14,964 bases of DNA from an uncultured Bacillota bacterium (lineage in GTDB: Bacteria > Bacillota > Dehalobacteriia > UBA4068 > UBA4997): contig CAQWMM010000044.1 in the NCBI GenBank assembly GCA_948907985.1, forward strand, positions 1 through 14,964, written 5' to 3'. The notes beneath the pieces were generated by a model. The model was not told the DNA's origin and searched no databases. It saw only the letters and a program-made list of their open reading frames with translations. Below, in pieces: positions 7,030 to 14,443 of this stretch. A program made the translations under genes and the position numbers. The first letter of the stretch is position 1, and each line of letters starts with the position of its first letter.

Positions 7030-8081
7030 CGTCCCGACACTGTTTGTTTCTGCATAGCTTTTTCTTTTTTGGCCAGCCGCAAATCATACTCCGCCATAAT
7101 CGCACACAACTGTTCATAACTGGTGCTCTGCGGATTCCAGCCCAAAATTTCTCTGGCCTTGGCTGGATTCCCCCAAAGGTTATCCACATCAGTTGGCCTG
7201 AACCAAGCCGGATTAACCTCCACCAGCACCCGGCCGGTTGCCTTATCAATGCCCTTTTCTTCCAGGCCGGCTCCCTGCCAAGCCAGTTCAATACCGCAGT
7301 GCTTAAAAGCCAGCGTAGTAAATTCCCTGACTGTATGCTGAACACCGGTAGCAATCACAAAATCTTCCGGTTTCTCGTGCTGCAACATCAGCCACATACA
7401 TTCCACATAATCTCGGGCATAGCCCCAATCACGTTTGCTGTCCAAATTGCCCAGCTGCAATTTATCCTGCAAACCACAGGCAATCCGCCCTGCCGCTCTG
7501 GTAATTTTGCGGGTTACAAAATTTTCGCCCCGCCGCTCCGACTCATGATTAAATAAGATACCGTTAACCGCGAACATACCATAAGCCTCACGGTATTCCT
7601 TAACTATCCAAAAACCATACTGCTTGGCCACCGCATAGGGGCTGTATGGATGAAAGGGCGTGGTTTCACTCTGCGGCACCTCCTCCACCTTGCCATATAA
7701 TTCCGAAGTTGAGGCCTGATAAAAACGGCAGCTTTTTTCCAGCCCCAAAATCCGGATTGCCTCCAGAATCCGCAGCACGCCCAAAGCGTCCACGTCCCCG
7801 GAATATTCCGGTACGTCAAAGCTGACCTGCACATGGCTTTGCGCCGCCAGATTATACACCTCGTCCGGCCGAACCTGCGCCATAATCTGCATAATACTGC
7901 TGGAATCGCTTAAATCTCCGTCATGCAGGGTGATTTTATCCAAAATATGCTCAATCCGCTCCGTATTTGGCAGCGACGAGCGGCGCGTTAGGCCGTGCAC
8001 TTCATAACCTTTTTCTAATAACAGCTCCGCTAAAAAAGAACCGTCCTGACCGGTAATCCCGGTAATTAATGCTTTCTTCAT
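7026..8081 (-). CDS. gmd: GDP-mannose 4,6-dehydratase
   Basis: A 351-residue extended short-chain dehydrogenase of normal length, converting GDP-D-mannose to GDP-4-dehydro-6-deoxy-D-mannose with tightly bound NADP. Family hallmarks are ITGITGQDGSFLAELLLEKG (6-25), containing the GxxGxxG loop; RRSS (33-36); the catalytic T125-S126-E127 in STSELYG; Y149 and K153 in SPYAVAKQ; and FNHESERRGENFVTRKI further on. A clear ribosome site (GAGAGG) lies 7 bases before the ATG. The stop overlaps the GTG of rmd. The product is the branch point for D-rhamnose, L-fucose and perosamine. Only the Rmd-type reductase is present here, so D-rhamnose is the expected outcome. Confidence 0.97.
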   Translation of the reverse strand: MKKALITGITGQDGSFLAELLLEKGYEVHGLTRRSSLPNTERIEHILDKITLHDGDLSDSSSIMQIMAQVRPDEVYNLAAQSHVQVSFDVPEYSGDVDALGVLRILEAIRILGLEKSCRFYQASTSELYGKVEEVPQSETTPFHPYSPYAVAKQYGFWIVKEYREAYGMFAVNGILFNHESERRGENFVTRKITRAAGRIACGLQDKLQLGNLDSKRDWGYARDYVECMWLMLQHEKPEDFVIATGVQHTVREFTTLAFKHCGIELAWQGAGLEEKGIDKATGRVLVEVNPAWFRPTDVDNLWGNPAKAREILGWNPQSTSYEQLCAIMAEYDLRLAKKEKAMQKQTVSGR

Positions 8082-8110
8082 TATTTAACCTCTCGACTGT
8101 AAATATTTCT

Positions 8111-9181
8111 TTATAAGTATTCCGTCTTATTGCAGACGCGCAGATTTTCCAAAACCTTCTTTATCTCCCCGGCCCGCTGCTTTTCACAAATCAGCAGCGC
8201 GTCCGCCGTGTCCACCACAATCATATTCTCCAGACCAACCGCCGCAATCAGCTTATCCGCACCCTGAATAATACAGTTTTGCGTATCCACCGTTACCACA
8301 TTGCCGTCAATCACATTGTCAAATTCGTTGCTCTTCTTAATCCGTCCTACGGCCAGCCAGGAACCCACGTCGTCCCAACCAAAGGAACCGGTCAGAATAT
8401 AAATATCCTTGGCCTTTTCCATCACACCATAATCAATGGACTCCGACTTAAACGCCGCAAACTCCCGCTCCAAAACCGCCTGCTCATTTTCAGTGCCGAT
8501 GCTTTCACCAATCCGGCAAAGGCCTGCGTAAATATCCGGCAGATACTTTTCCAGATTATGCAGAATAGTAGAAATCTTCCAGACGAACATCCCACTGTTC
8601 CACAGATACTGTTCCGAGGCCAGATAGCTTTTGGCCGTAGCCAGATCCGGCTTTTCCACAAAGCGCTCCACCGCATAAGCCGCCCGCAACCGCCTGTCCA
8701 TATCAAACTTGATATAGCCATAGCCGGTTTCCGGCTCGTCCGGCGTAATCCCCAGCGTTACCAGATTGTGATTCTCCGCCGCCACCCGGCAGGCTTCGTC
8801 TAAAGTATCCAGAAAGATACTGTTGTATTTAATCAGATGATCCGAGGGCAGAGTCAGCATAATTGCGTCGCCATATTTCTTCGCCATATATACGGCCCCC
8901 AACCCTATGCAGGGCGCGGTGTTTTTACCCTGCGGCTCGCAGAGAATATTTTCCTCCGGCAAATCCGGCAGTTGACTTTGCACCAATCCCCGATACGCCC
9001 GGTTGGTGGCAATAAAGATATCCTCCATTTTCACCAGCGGCAAAATGCGCTCCACCGTCAGCTGTAACATTGTTTTGCCGTCGTCCGTCAGCGATAAAAA
9101 CTGTTTGGGCAGACTTTGGCGGCTTTTAGGCCAAAAACGCTCCCCCTTACCGCCCGCCATAATCAACGCTGTCTTCTGCAT
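8111..9181 (-). CDS. manC: Mannose-1-phosphate guanylyltransferase (GDP-mannose pyrophosphorylase)
   Basis: A 356-residue cytoplasmic enzyme making GDP-mannose from mannose-1-phosphate and GTP. The nucleotidyltransferase signature is IMAGGKGERFWPKSR (7-21), with PKQF (25-28); FVEKPD (174-179) is the sugar-binding EKP motif; NSGMFVW (195-201) and GWDDVGSW (268-275) are standard for this family. It is the short, single-function form without the C-terminal isomerase domain of the roughly 470-residue bifunctional proteins, consistent with a separate manA next to it. The reading frame stays open 39 codons upstream into manA, but the ATG at 9181 has GAGG five bases ahead and begins the conserved N-terminus, so it is the start. 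It sits 22 bases after manA and 29 before gmd. Confidence 0.96.
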   Translation of the reverse strand: MQKTALIMAGGKGERFWPKSRQSLPKQFLSLTDDGKTMLQLTVERILPLVKMEDIFIATNRAYRGLVQSQLPDLPEENILCEPQGKNTAPCIGLGAVYMAKKYGDAIMLTLPSDHLIKYNSIFLDTLDEACRVAAENHNLVTLGITPDEPETGYGYIKFDMDRRLRAAYAVERFVEKPDLATAKSYLASEQYLWNSGMFVWKISTILHNLEKYLPDIYAGLCRIGESIGTENEQAVLEREFAAFKSESIDYGVMEKAKDIYILTGSFGWDDVGSWLAVGRIKKSNEFDNVIDGNVVTVDTQNCIIQGADKLIAAVGLENMIVVDTADALLICEKQRAGEIKKVLENLRVCNKTEYL

Positions 9182-9203
9182 AATTTCCTCATCCTCTCGC
9201 CTT

Positions 9204-10157
9204 TTATAGCCGGGAAAGCAGCAATCTGCAATCCCCCTCCAACAGATATTTCCCCAGGGCCGCCGGCATAAAATAGGAATCTCCCCGGCGCATTTCAAAA
9301 GCGCTTCCCCGGCAGATTATCCGCCCCGCTCCCTCCACGCACAGTAAATGCTGGAAAGATAAACCGTCGGTACCCATATCCACCCGGCCATGCACGTCCA
9401 CCCGAAAGGCGCGGAAATATTCGCAGGCGAACATTTCCGCCATCTCAAATCCGGCAAAAATGGCACGGCTGTTCACCCGGCAGTCTTCCGGTATCAACGG
9501 CGCATAATCAATAACGCTGGCCGCCCGGTTTAAATGCAGCGGCCGCAGCTTGCCCGCAGCGTCCCGCCGCCCAAAATCATATACCCGAAAGGTGGTGTTA
9601 GAACTTTGCTGAATCTCGGCAATCACCAGCCCCGCGCCAATCGCATGAATTGTGCCCGGCAGAATGTAGAAAACATCCCCACGGCGCGCCGGAACCCGGT
9701 TCAGCACCTCTATAATCGTGCCGTCCTGCGCCCGCCGCCAAAACTCTTCTTCGTCAACGGCCTGCGCAAACCCATAGTAAATAGACGCCTGCGGCTCGGC
9801 CTCCACCACATACCACATTTCCGCCTTGCCCTGCTCGCCTAAAGGGCCAATAGCCGTCCAGTCCGAGGGGTGCACCTGAATCGACAAATCCCGCTTGGCG
9901 TCAATCAGCTTAACCAAAATCGGGAAAGAATCGCCCCGGCAATCCTGCCCCCAGAAACCGTCCTTATCCTGTCTGGCTAAATCGGCCAAATCCCGCCCGT
10001 CTGTCAACAATGATTTACCGTCCGTATGGCAGGCTAATTCCCAGCTTTCCGCCAAAACCGGCAAATCGCTTTGCTTGCCAAACTCCTCTTTCAGCCGCTC
10101 CCCACCCCAAAGATAATCCTTAAAGGCCGGCTGCATTTTAAGCGGTTTATACTTCAT
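9204..10157 (-). CDS. manA: Class I mannose-6-phosphate isomerase
   Basis: A 317-residue zinc enzyme of the short bacterial cupin-type class I family, interconverting fructose-6-phosphate and mannose-6-phosphate. The zinc ligands are readable as Q94 and H96 in SIQVHPSD, E113 in AEMWYVVEA, and H171 in LPGTIHAIGAG; IAEIQQSSNTTFRVYDFGR (179-197) is the conserved substrate-side stretch. It supplies the first step of the pathway that fills this operon with GDP-mannose. The ATG overlaps the stop of the upstream glycosyltransferase by one base (TGATG), with GGGGA about 8 bases before it. Confidence 0.96.
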   Translation of the reverse strand: MKYKPLKMQPAFKDYLWGGERLKEEFGKQSDLPVLAESWELACHTDGKSLLTDGRDLADLARQDKDGFWGQDCRGDSFPILVKLIDAKRDLSIQVHPSDWTAIGPLGEQGKAEMWYVVEAEPQASIYYGFAQAVDEEEFWRRAQDGTIIEVLNRVPARRGDVFYILPGTIHAIGAGLVIAEIQQSSNTTFRVYDFGRRDAAGKLRPLHLNRAASVIDYAPLIPEDCRVNSRAIFAGFEMAEMFACEYFRAFRVDVHGRVDMGTDGLSFQHLLCVEGAGRIICRGSAFEMRRGDSYFMPAALGKYLLEGDCRLLLSRL

Positions 10158-11281
10158 CAGCTAATCCCCAATACTTCCCGACATACCTTCTCTAAAATTC
10201 TAGCCGATTTTGCCCAGCTGTATTTCTTTACCTGCTCATAACCAGACACTCTAAGTTCCGCCGCCCTCTGTTCGTTGGCAATCACCCGCCAGATACCCTC
10301 GGCAATCGAGGGCGCCGACATGGGATTTACCAACTCGGCCGCAGTTCCCACCACCTCTGGCAGAGAGGCCGCCGCCGCACAGACCACCGGGCAGCCGCAA
10401 GCCATTGCCTCCAGCGGCGGTATGCCAAAGCCCTCATACAAGGAGGGAAAAACAAATGCCGCCGCATTCTCATACAAAATGCGTTTTTCTGCCGGCTGTA
10501 CATAACCTAATTCTATTACATCCGCCGACCAGGGCAGCTTTTGTACAGCCTGCCGAAATTCCGCCTGTCCCCAGCCGCCGCCTCCGGCAATCACCAGCTT
10601 ATGCACAATCCCCTGCTCTCTTTTAAGCAAGGCGAAGGCTTGCAGCAAGGCCGCCAGATTCTTCCTCGGTTCAATATTGCCCACATACAGCAGATACGGC
10701 TTAGACAAATTATATTTCCCGGCCAGACTGAGCCCAGCCCCGCTCTCTGGCATATCACCGGCCGCGCAGGGAACCAGTTCAATCCTGTCCGCCGGCACAT
10801 CAAGCAGTTCAATCATTTCCCTTTTGGAAAACTCCGAAATTGTCAATATTTTATCTGACCGCTCCAAGCTATACTGAATATCCCGCTCAATCCGCTGCAA
10901 ATTCCTGCCGTCCATCGTTTCCGGATAGCGCAGCCAAGTCAAATCATGAATCGTGGTTAACACCCTGCCGGCAATTCTGGGCGGCACAATATAATTGAAG
11001 AAAATGCTCAAATCCGCCGCCGGAAACAACTGCTCATATCTTAGCGGCAGCCAATGCCAGGCCCGCCGGTACACGCCATAAGGCATTAAAGTACATTGCC
11101 GAACCGGCAGCTTAAATTCGCATAAATCAGCCCGCCCACGAAAATTGAATATATTGCCCTCAAACTGCAAATCTTCTGCGCCACTTAAGCGTTTACTCAA
11201 CTCATATGCGTAGTTGCCAATGCCGGAACGTCTGCCCAGGGCGGGCTGCAACTCTAGCGCCACCTGATACGGCTTATTCAT
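10157..11281 (-). CDS. GT4 glycosyltransferase, likely mannosyl- or rhamnosyltransferase
   Basis: A 374-residue GT-B enzyme of family GT4. Motifs are GIGNYAYEL (20-28), TIHDLTWLRYPE (110-121), ISEFSKREMIELLDVPAD (148-165), YVGNIEPRKNL (199-209) with the phosphate-binding R-K pair, and SLYEGFGIPPLEAMACG (280-296), whose E283 and E291 are the EX7E pair. There is no TM segment, so it acts at the cytoplasmic face. The motif set is that of mannosyl- and rhamnosyltransferases using GDP-sugars (WbpZ/WbpY/MtfB-like). That substrate is inferred from family and from the GDP-mannose/GDP-rhamnose genes beside it. The ATG at 11281 lies 8 bases inside the mutase gene; the open frame extends further upstream but lacks conserved sequence. 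It is a paralogue of the first gene of the operon. Confidence 0.92.
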   Translation of the reverse strand: MNKPYQVALELQPALGRRSGIGNYAYELSKRLSGAEDLQFEGNIFNFRGRADLCEFKLPVRQCTLMPYGVYRRAWHWLPLRYEQLFPAADLSIFFNYIVPPRIAGRVLTTIHDLTWLRYPETMDGRNLQRIERDIQYSLERSDKILTISEFSKREMIELLDVPADRIELVPCAAGDMPESGAGLSLAGKYNLSKPYLLYVGNIEPRKNLAALLQAFALLKREQGIVHKLVIAGGGGWGQAEFRQAVQKLPWSADVIELGYVQPAEKRILYENAAAFVFPSLYEGFGIPPLEAMACGCPVVCAAAASLPEVVGTAAELVNPMSAPSIAEGIWRVIANEQRAAELRVSGYEQVKKYSWAKSARILEKVCREVLGIS

Positions 11282-12965
11282 CGTCAAACCAACTCTGCAC
11301 CGCCGCCTCAATGCGATTGGCTGCCGCCTCGCTCTCCGGCTTGTCCGCTCCCACCGCCGTAATATATACTTTCAGCTTTGGTTCCGTGCCGGAGGGCCGC
11401 ACCGCCACCTCGCAACCGCCAAACAGCCAGTAACGCAGCACATCCGACTTGGGCAGCCTGACTTTGCCGTAGTTTTCTTCTATTAAATAATCTCTGCTCT
11501 CAAGCACCGCCCGGCCGCCAATTTCCGCCGGCGGCTGCTGCCGCAGCCTCTGCATAAAAGCCTGCATTTTCGCCTGCCCGGCCGCCCCCGCAAAGCCAAA
11601 ATTCAACAACCGGCTGTTATAAAAGCCAAATTTTTCATATAATTCAGCCAGTGCCTCAACCAATCCCCGGCCTCGCTGTTTATGCCAGGCGAACAGCTCG
11701 CAGATCAGCAGACTGGCGTTCACCGCGTCCTTATCCCGCACAAAACTGCCGCTCAAATAGCCATAACTTTCTTCAAAACCGAAAATATATCGCTCTGCCT
11801 CGCCGTTTTGCTCCAACAAACCTATCTGTTCGCCAATAAACTTAAAACCAGTCAGCACATCGATTATCTCCACGCCATAATGCGCCGCCACCTTAGCCGC
11901 CATTGGCGTGGTTACAATCGTCTTGATTGCCAGCGGACTGTCCGGCATCGTTCCGGCGGTTTGCCGCATCCGGCAGATAAAATCAAGCAGCAGCACGCCC
12001 ATTTCATTACCGGAAACAAGCGCGTATTCCTCGCCGTTTTTAACTGCCGCCCCCACCCGGTCGCAGTCCGGATCGGTCGCCAGCAGCAAATCCGCCCCAA
12101 CCTCTCTGGCGCATTGCAGCCCCACCGCCAAAGCCTCTTTAACCTCAGGGTTGGGATAAGGGCAGGTCGGGAAATTGCCGTCTGGCTCCCGCTGCTCCGC
12201 CGGGATAGTGATATTGTTAAAGCCGTTTTCGGTCAGGCAACGCGGTACGCAGGAAATACCCGTGCCATTAAGCGGCGTATAGACAATCGCCATATCTCGG
12301 GCCGCTGCCGCCGGCAACAGCGATTCACCGCTGACCGCCCGCAAGTAATCGTCCACAACACTGCTGGCAATATATCTAACCTTGCCCTCGCCCAAGGCCG
12401 CCGCAAAGTCCATCCTCCGCACACCGGCAAAAGTGTCTACCCGTTCTATCTCCGCCAAAATCTCCGCCGCCGCTTCGGTGGTAATCTGGCAGCCGTCCGC
12501 CCCATAAACCTTATATCCGTTATATTGCGCCGGATTATGACTGGCAGTGATTACAATACCACCGCTGCATTTAAGCTGCCGCACCGCAAAAGAGAGCGCC
12601 GGTGTAGGCATAAGCTGTTTGTATATATGTGCCATAATTCCATTAGCCGCCAAAACACCCGCTGCTTCTTCCGCAAACAAGCGCGAATTAATCCGGCTGT
12701 CATAAGCAATCGCCACGCTGGGCTTTGCATAGCGCCCTTTAAGATAATTGACCAACCCTTGCGTGGCCTTAGCCACCGTATAGATGTTCATTCGGTTACT
12801 GCCAGCGCCTAAAACCCCGCGCAGACCGCCGGTGCCAAATTCCAAATCCCGATAAAAACGATCTTCAATCGCCGCCCGATCATTGGTAATATCTTGCAGC
12901 TCGGCCAAAAGCTGCTCATCCCGTACCTGCGCCAGCCAATATTCATATTTTTCCTGTATATTCAT
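11274..12965 (-). CDS. Alpha-D-phosphohexomutase, phosphomannomutase/phosphoglucomutase
   Basis: A 563-residue member of the alpha-D-phosphohexomutase superfamily, in the longer PgcA/PGM2-like subgroup (normally about 550-580), not the roughly 455-residue AlgC type. Domain landmarks appear in order: FGTGGLRG (43-50); the phosphoserine loop TASHNP (140-145, S142); the metal loop TDPDCDR (297-303); the sugar loop GFEESYG (396-402); and the phosphate-binding RPSGTEPK (523-530). All catalytic elements are intact. It would convert mannose-6-P to mannose-1-P here, though members often also or mainly use glucose phosphates, so specificity rests on context. The ATG at 12965 overlaps the upstream stop (TGATG); the TTG one codon earlier is unlikely. 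The C-terminus overlaps the next gene by 8 bases. Confidence 0.93.
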   Translation of the reverse strand: MNIQEKYEYWLAQVRDEQLLAELQDITNDRAAIEDRFYRDLEFGTGGLRGVLGAGSNRMNIYTVAKATQGLVNYLKGRYAKPSVAIAYDSRINSRLFAEEAAGVLAANGIMAHIYKQLMPTPALSFAVRQLKCSGGIVITASHNPAQYNGYKVYGADGCQITTEAAAEILAEIERVDTFAGVRRMDFAAALGEGKVRYIASSVVDDYLRAVSGESLLPAAAARDMAIVYTPLNGTGISCVPRCLTENGFNNITIPAEQREPDGNFPTCPYPNPEVKEALAVGLQCAREVGADLLLATDPDCDRVGAAVKNGEEYALVSGNEMGVLLLDFICRMRQTAGTMPDSPLAIKTIVTTPMAAKVAAHYGVEIIDVLTGFKFIGEQIGLLEQNGEAERYIFGFEESYGYLSGSFVRDKDAVNASLLICELFAWHKQRGRGLVEALAELYEKFGFYNSRLLNFGFAGAAGQAKMQAFMQRLRQQPPAEIGGRAVLESRDYLIEENYGKVRLPKSDVLRYWLFGGCEVAVRPSGTEPKLKVYITAVGADKPESEAAANRIEAAVQSWFDDE

Positions 12966-14092
12966 CAAACTGATTCCTTTTTTGCTATTTCCCGTTCAAT
13001 TATTTCATTCAGGCGCTCGGCAGATTTTTTCCAGCTAAAGCGCCGCACATTTTCATAGCCCAATTCAACAAGTTTTTCAGCCAACTGTTTGTCCTCTAAA
13101 ATCTGCCGCATACCCCCGGCAATACTCTGTACGCTTAGAGAATCCACATATACCGCGCCGGCGCCGCCAACCTCCGGCAGGGAACTGCAATCGCTGGTCA
13201 GCACCGGAGCGCCGCAGCTTTGCGCCTCCAAAACCGGTATACCAAACCCCTCGTACAAGGTCGGGAAAACAAACAAATCCGCCGCGCTATACAGCGCAGG
13301 CATATCCCCATCCGCCACAAATCCGCAAAAATGAATTTCTGTCTGATTTTTAATCCCGGATAACGCTCTGGCCTTATCGAACTTCCAACCCTGCTCGCCG
13401 GCGATTACCAAACACTGCGGCAACGCTCTTTCCTCTTTCAGTAAGTCAAAAGCCCGCATTAAACGTTCCAGATTCTTCCGCGGGTTAAAATTGCCCACAA
13501 ACAATACAAAGCGCTCCGGCAAATCGTATTTCCTGCGTACCGCCGCCAACTCCTCTTTGTCCAACACCGGCTGAAAATGCCTGCCGCAGGCGCAGGGCAC
13601 AACCTCGATTTTATCTGCCGGGATATCCAGCAGCTCAACCATTTCCCGCTTGGTAAATTCGGAAATTGCCAGAAACCTATTCGCCCGCCGGCATAAATAA
13701 CGATACTGCAAACGCCACCACAACACGCGCGACAGCTTGTAGGTTTCCCGTAGGCGGTACACCGCCAGATCGGTTATTACCGGCAGAACCACACAGCTTT
13801 TGGGCAATATGAAAGGTATTTTAGAATCCGTTGTCAGCAGCACTGCATTTTCACAATGCCTGCCCAGCAGCATGGACTGGAAAAACATCCGTCTTAGACT
13901 TTGAGCATAGGCAAAACTTAGGCGCACTTCCTCGCCGGCCTGCCCCAGGGCAATTTCCGGCGCATCCTTGGGCATATATACCTGGCACTGTCTGTTGCCG
14001 GTTCTGCTGTACGCCCCAAACAATTCCCGGATCATTACCCCTATCCCAGAACTGTTTTGCTTATATTGCAGCGCGTTGATTACGATTTTCAT
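12965..14092 (-). CDS. GT4 glycosyltransferase, first gene of the operon
   Basis: A 375-residue GT-B, GT4-family enzyme. It has SGIGVMIREL (15-24), PVITDLAVYRLRE (104-116), ISEFTKREMVELLDIPAD (143-160), FVGNFNPRKNLERL (198-211) and TLYEGFGIPVLEAQSCG (278-294), with the EX7E pair E281/E289. It closely resembles the GT4 encoded at 10157-11281, especially around the ISEF(S/T)KREM block. Duplication followed by specialisation for different linkages is likely, as in A-band clusters that use several related rhamnosyltransferases. The ATG at 14092 begins the conserved N-terminal strand and has GGGA about 9 bases upstream; a TTG eight codons earlier is possible but unsupported. No TM helix. Its own promoter is probably the minus-strand candidate near 14.2 kb. 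Confidence 0.92.
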   Translation of the reverse strand: MKIVINALQYKQNSSGIGVMIRELFGAYSRTGNRQCQVYMPKDAPEIALGQAGEEVRLSFAYAQSLRRMFFQSMLLGRHCENAVLLTTDSKIPFILPKSCVVLPVITDLAVYRLRETYKLSRVLWWRLQYRYLCRRANRFLAISEFTKREMVELLDIPADKIEVVPCACGRHFQPVLDKEELAAVRRKYDLPERFVLFVGNFNPRKNLERLMRAFDLLKEERALPQCLVIAGEQGWKFDKARALSGIKNQTEIHFCGFVADGDMPALYSAADLFVFPTLYEGFGIPVLEAQSCGAPVLTSDCSSLPEVGGAGAVYVDSLSVQSIAGGMRQILEDKQLAEKLVELGYENVRRFSWKKSAERLNEIIEREIAKKESV

Positions 14093-14154
14093 TAATTTGT
14101 TTCCCAAGCATATCAATCAAACCATACCAAACAATACATAAAATAAATTTTGTC

Positions 14155-14178
14155 CTGTTTTACAATATACTGTTTTAC
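14155..14178. repeat. Direct repeat of CTGTTTTAC in the operon leader
   Basis: The 9-base word CTGTTTTAC occurs at 14155-14163 and 14170-14178, with a 15-base period. On the transcribed minus strand it reads GTAAAACAG twice, within the predicted untranslated leader. Function unknown. Confidence 0.4.
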
Positions 14179-14200
14179 TTAAAAGCACTAATACTTTAAT

Positions 14201-14229
14201 AGTATAACATTATAATAATTAAAATACAA
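14201..14229 (-). promoter_or_regulatory. Candidate promoter of the polysaccharide operon
   Basis: On the minus strand, TTGTAT (14229-14224) is followed after 17 bases by TATACT (14206-14201), preceded by TGT, which makes an extended -10. The -35 matches consensus at only three positions, so the extended -10 would have to compensate. Transcription would start near 14194, giving a leader of about 100 bases before the first glycosyltransferase. Confidence 0.4.
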
Positions 14230-14236
14230 GTATTTT
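14221..14236. repeat. Inverted repeat overlapping the candidate -35
   Basis: AAAATAC-AA-GTATTTT is a perfect 7-base-arm palindrome covering the candidate -35 of the leftward promoter. A second repeat, ATACT-N5-AGTAT (14191-14205), covers its -10, and AAGTAT-N5-ATACTT (14228-14244) shares the same half-site. They could be operator sites, but in such A+T-rich DNA palindromes of this length also arise by chance. Confidence 0.3.
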
Positions 14237-14293
14237 TTATACTTTTTTCATAAGAGAATATCATTTGCTATATTGACTTAAATAATATTTTGT

Positions 14294-14308
14294 TCTGTTT
14301 GTAACAGA
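14294..14308. repeat. Inverted repeat TCTGTT-N3-AACAGA
   Basis: A perfect 6-base-arm inverted repeat with a TGT centre, between the two divergent promoter candidates. Its arm shares CTGTT with the direct repeat at 14155-14178. It could be a binding site for a dimeric regulator; chance is not excluded. Confidence 0.35.
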
Positions 14309-14377
14309 TATTACTTTTTTATTTATATCAATGCTTATTTAAAATAAAGAAAAAAAGACAACAAAATAATTTTTATG

Positions 14378-14407
14378 TTGACAATTTACTATCTTATATT
14401 TTATAAT
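14378..14407 (+). promoter_or_regulatory. Consensus sigma-70/sigma-A promoter of the TAXI gene
   Basis: TTGACA (14378-14383) and TATAAT (14402-14407) both match consensus fully, with an 18-base spacer. The DNA just upstream (14341-14377) is A-tract-rich like an UP element. A second TATAAT at 14415-14420 has no matching -35. Transcription would begin near 14414, leaving a short leader before the GTG at 14444. Confidence 0.8.
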
Positions 14408-14428
14408 TTAAGTATATAATAAAAGAAT

Positions 14429-14435
14429 GAGGCGG
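14429..14435 (+). promoter_or_regulatory. Ribosome-binding site of the TAXI gene
   Basis: The purine-rich GAGGCGG lies 8 bases before the GTG at 14444. It supports that GTG, and not the ATG at 14427, as the start: the ATG frame runs only 63 codons and resembles nothing. Confidence 0.65.
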
Positions 14436-14443
14436 CGATCAAA

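Larger units (their letters stand above)
14093..14443. other. A+T-rich divergent intergenic region
   Basis: About 350 bases without a supported gene separate the polysaccharide operon from the TAXI gene, which reads the other way. The stretch is very A+T-rich, with long A and T tracts, unlike the coding regions. It holds a consensus rightward promoter, a weaker leftward promoter candidate, several short inverted repeats and a 9-bp direct repeat. I see no tRNA, no stable G+C-rich hairpin, and no riboswitch or terminator that I can name. Confidence 0.85.

Noticed and set aside
8082..8110. Gap between manC and gmd as a terminator or promoter site
   Set aside because: Only 29 bases, with no hairpin plus T-run and no -35/-10 pair; it holds the gmd ribosome site.
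9182..9298. N-terminal extension of manC
   Set aside because: The frame is open but overlaps the end of manA, and its sequence is not family-like. The ATG at 9181 has a good ribosome site and begins the conserved motif.
11682..12812. Long plus-strand open frame of 376 codons
   Set aside because: It lies entirely antisense to the phosphohexomutase, whose motifs are all intact. Its translation is arginine/histidine-rich without any recognisable motif, as expected from the complement of a G+C-rich gene.
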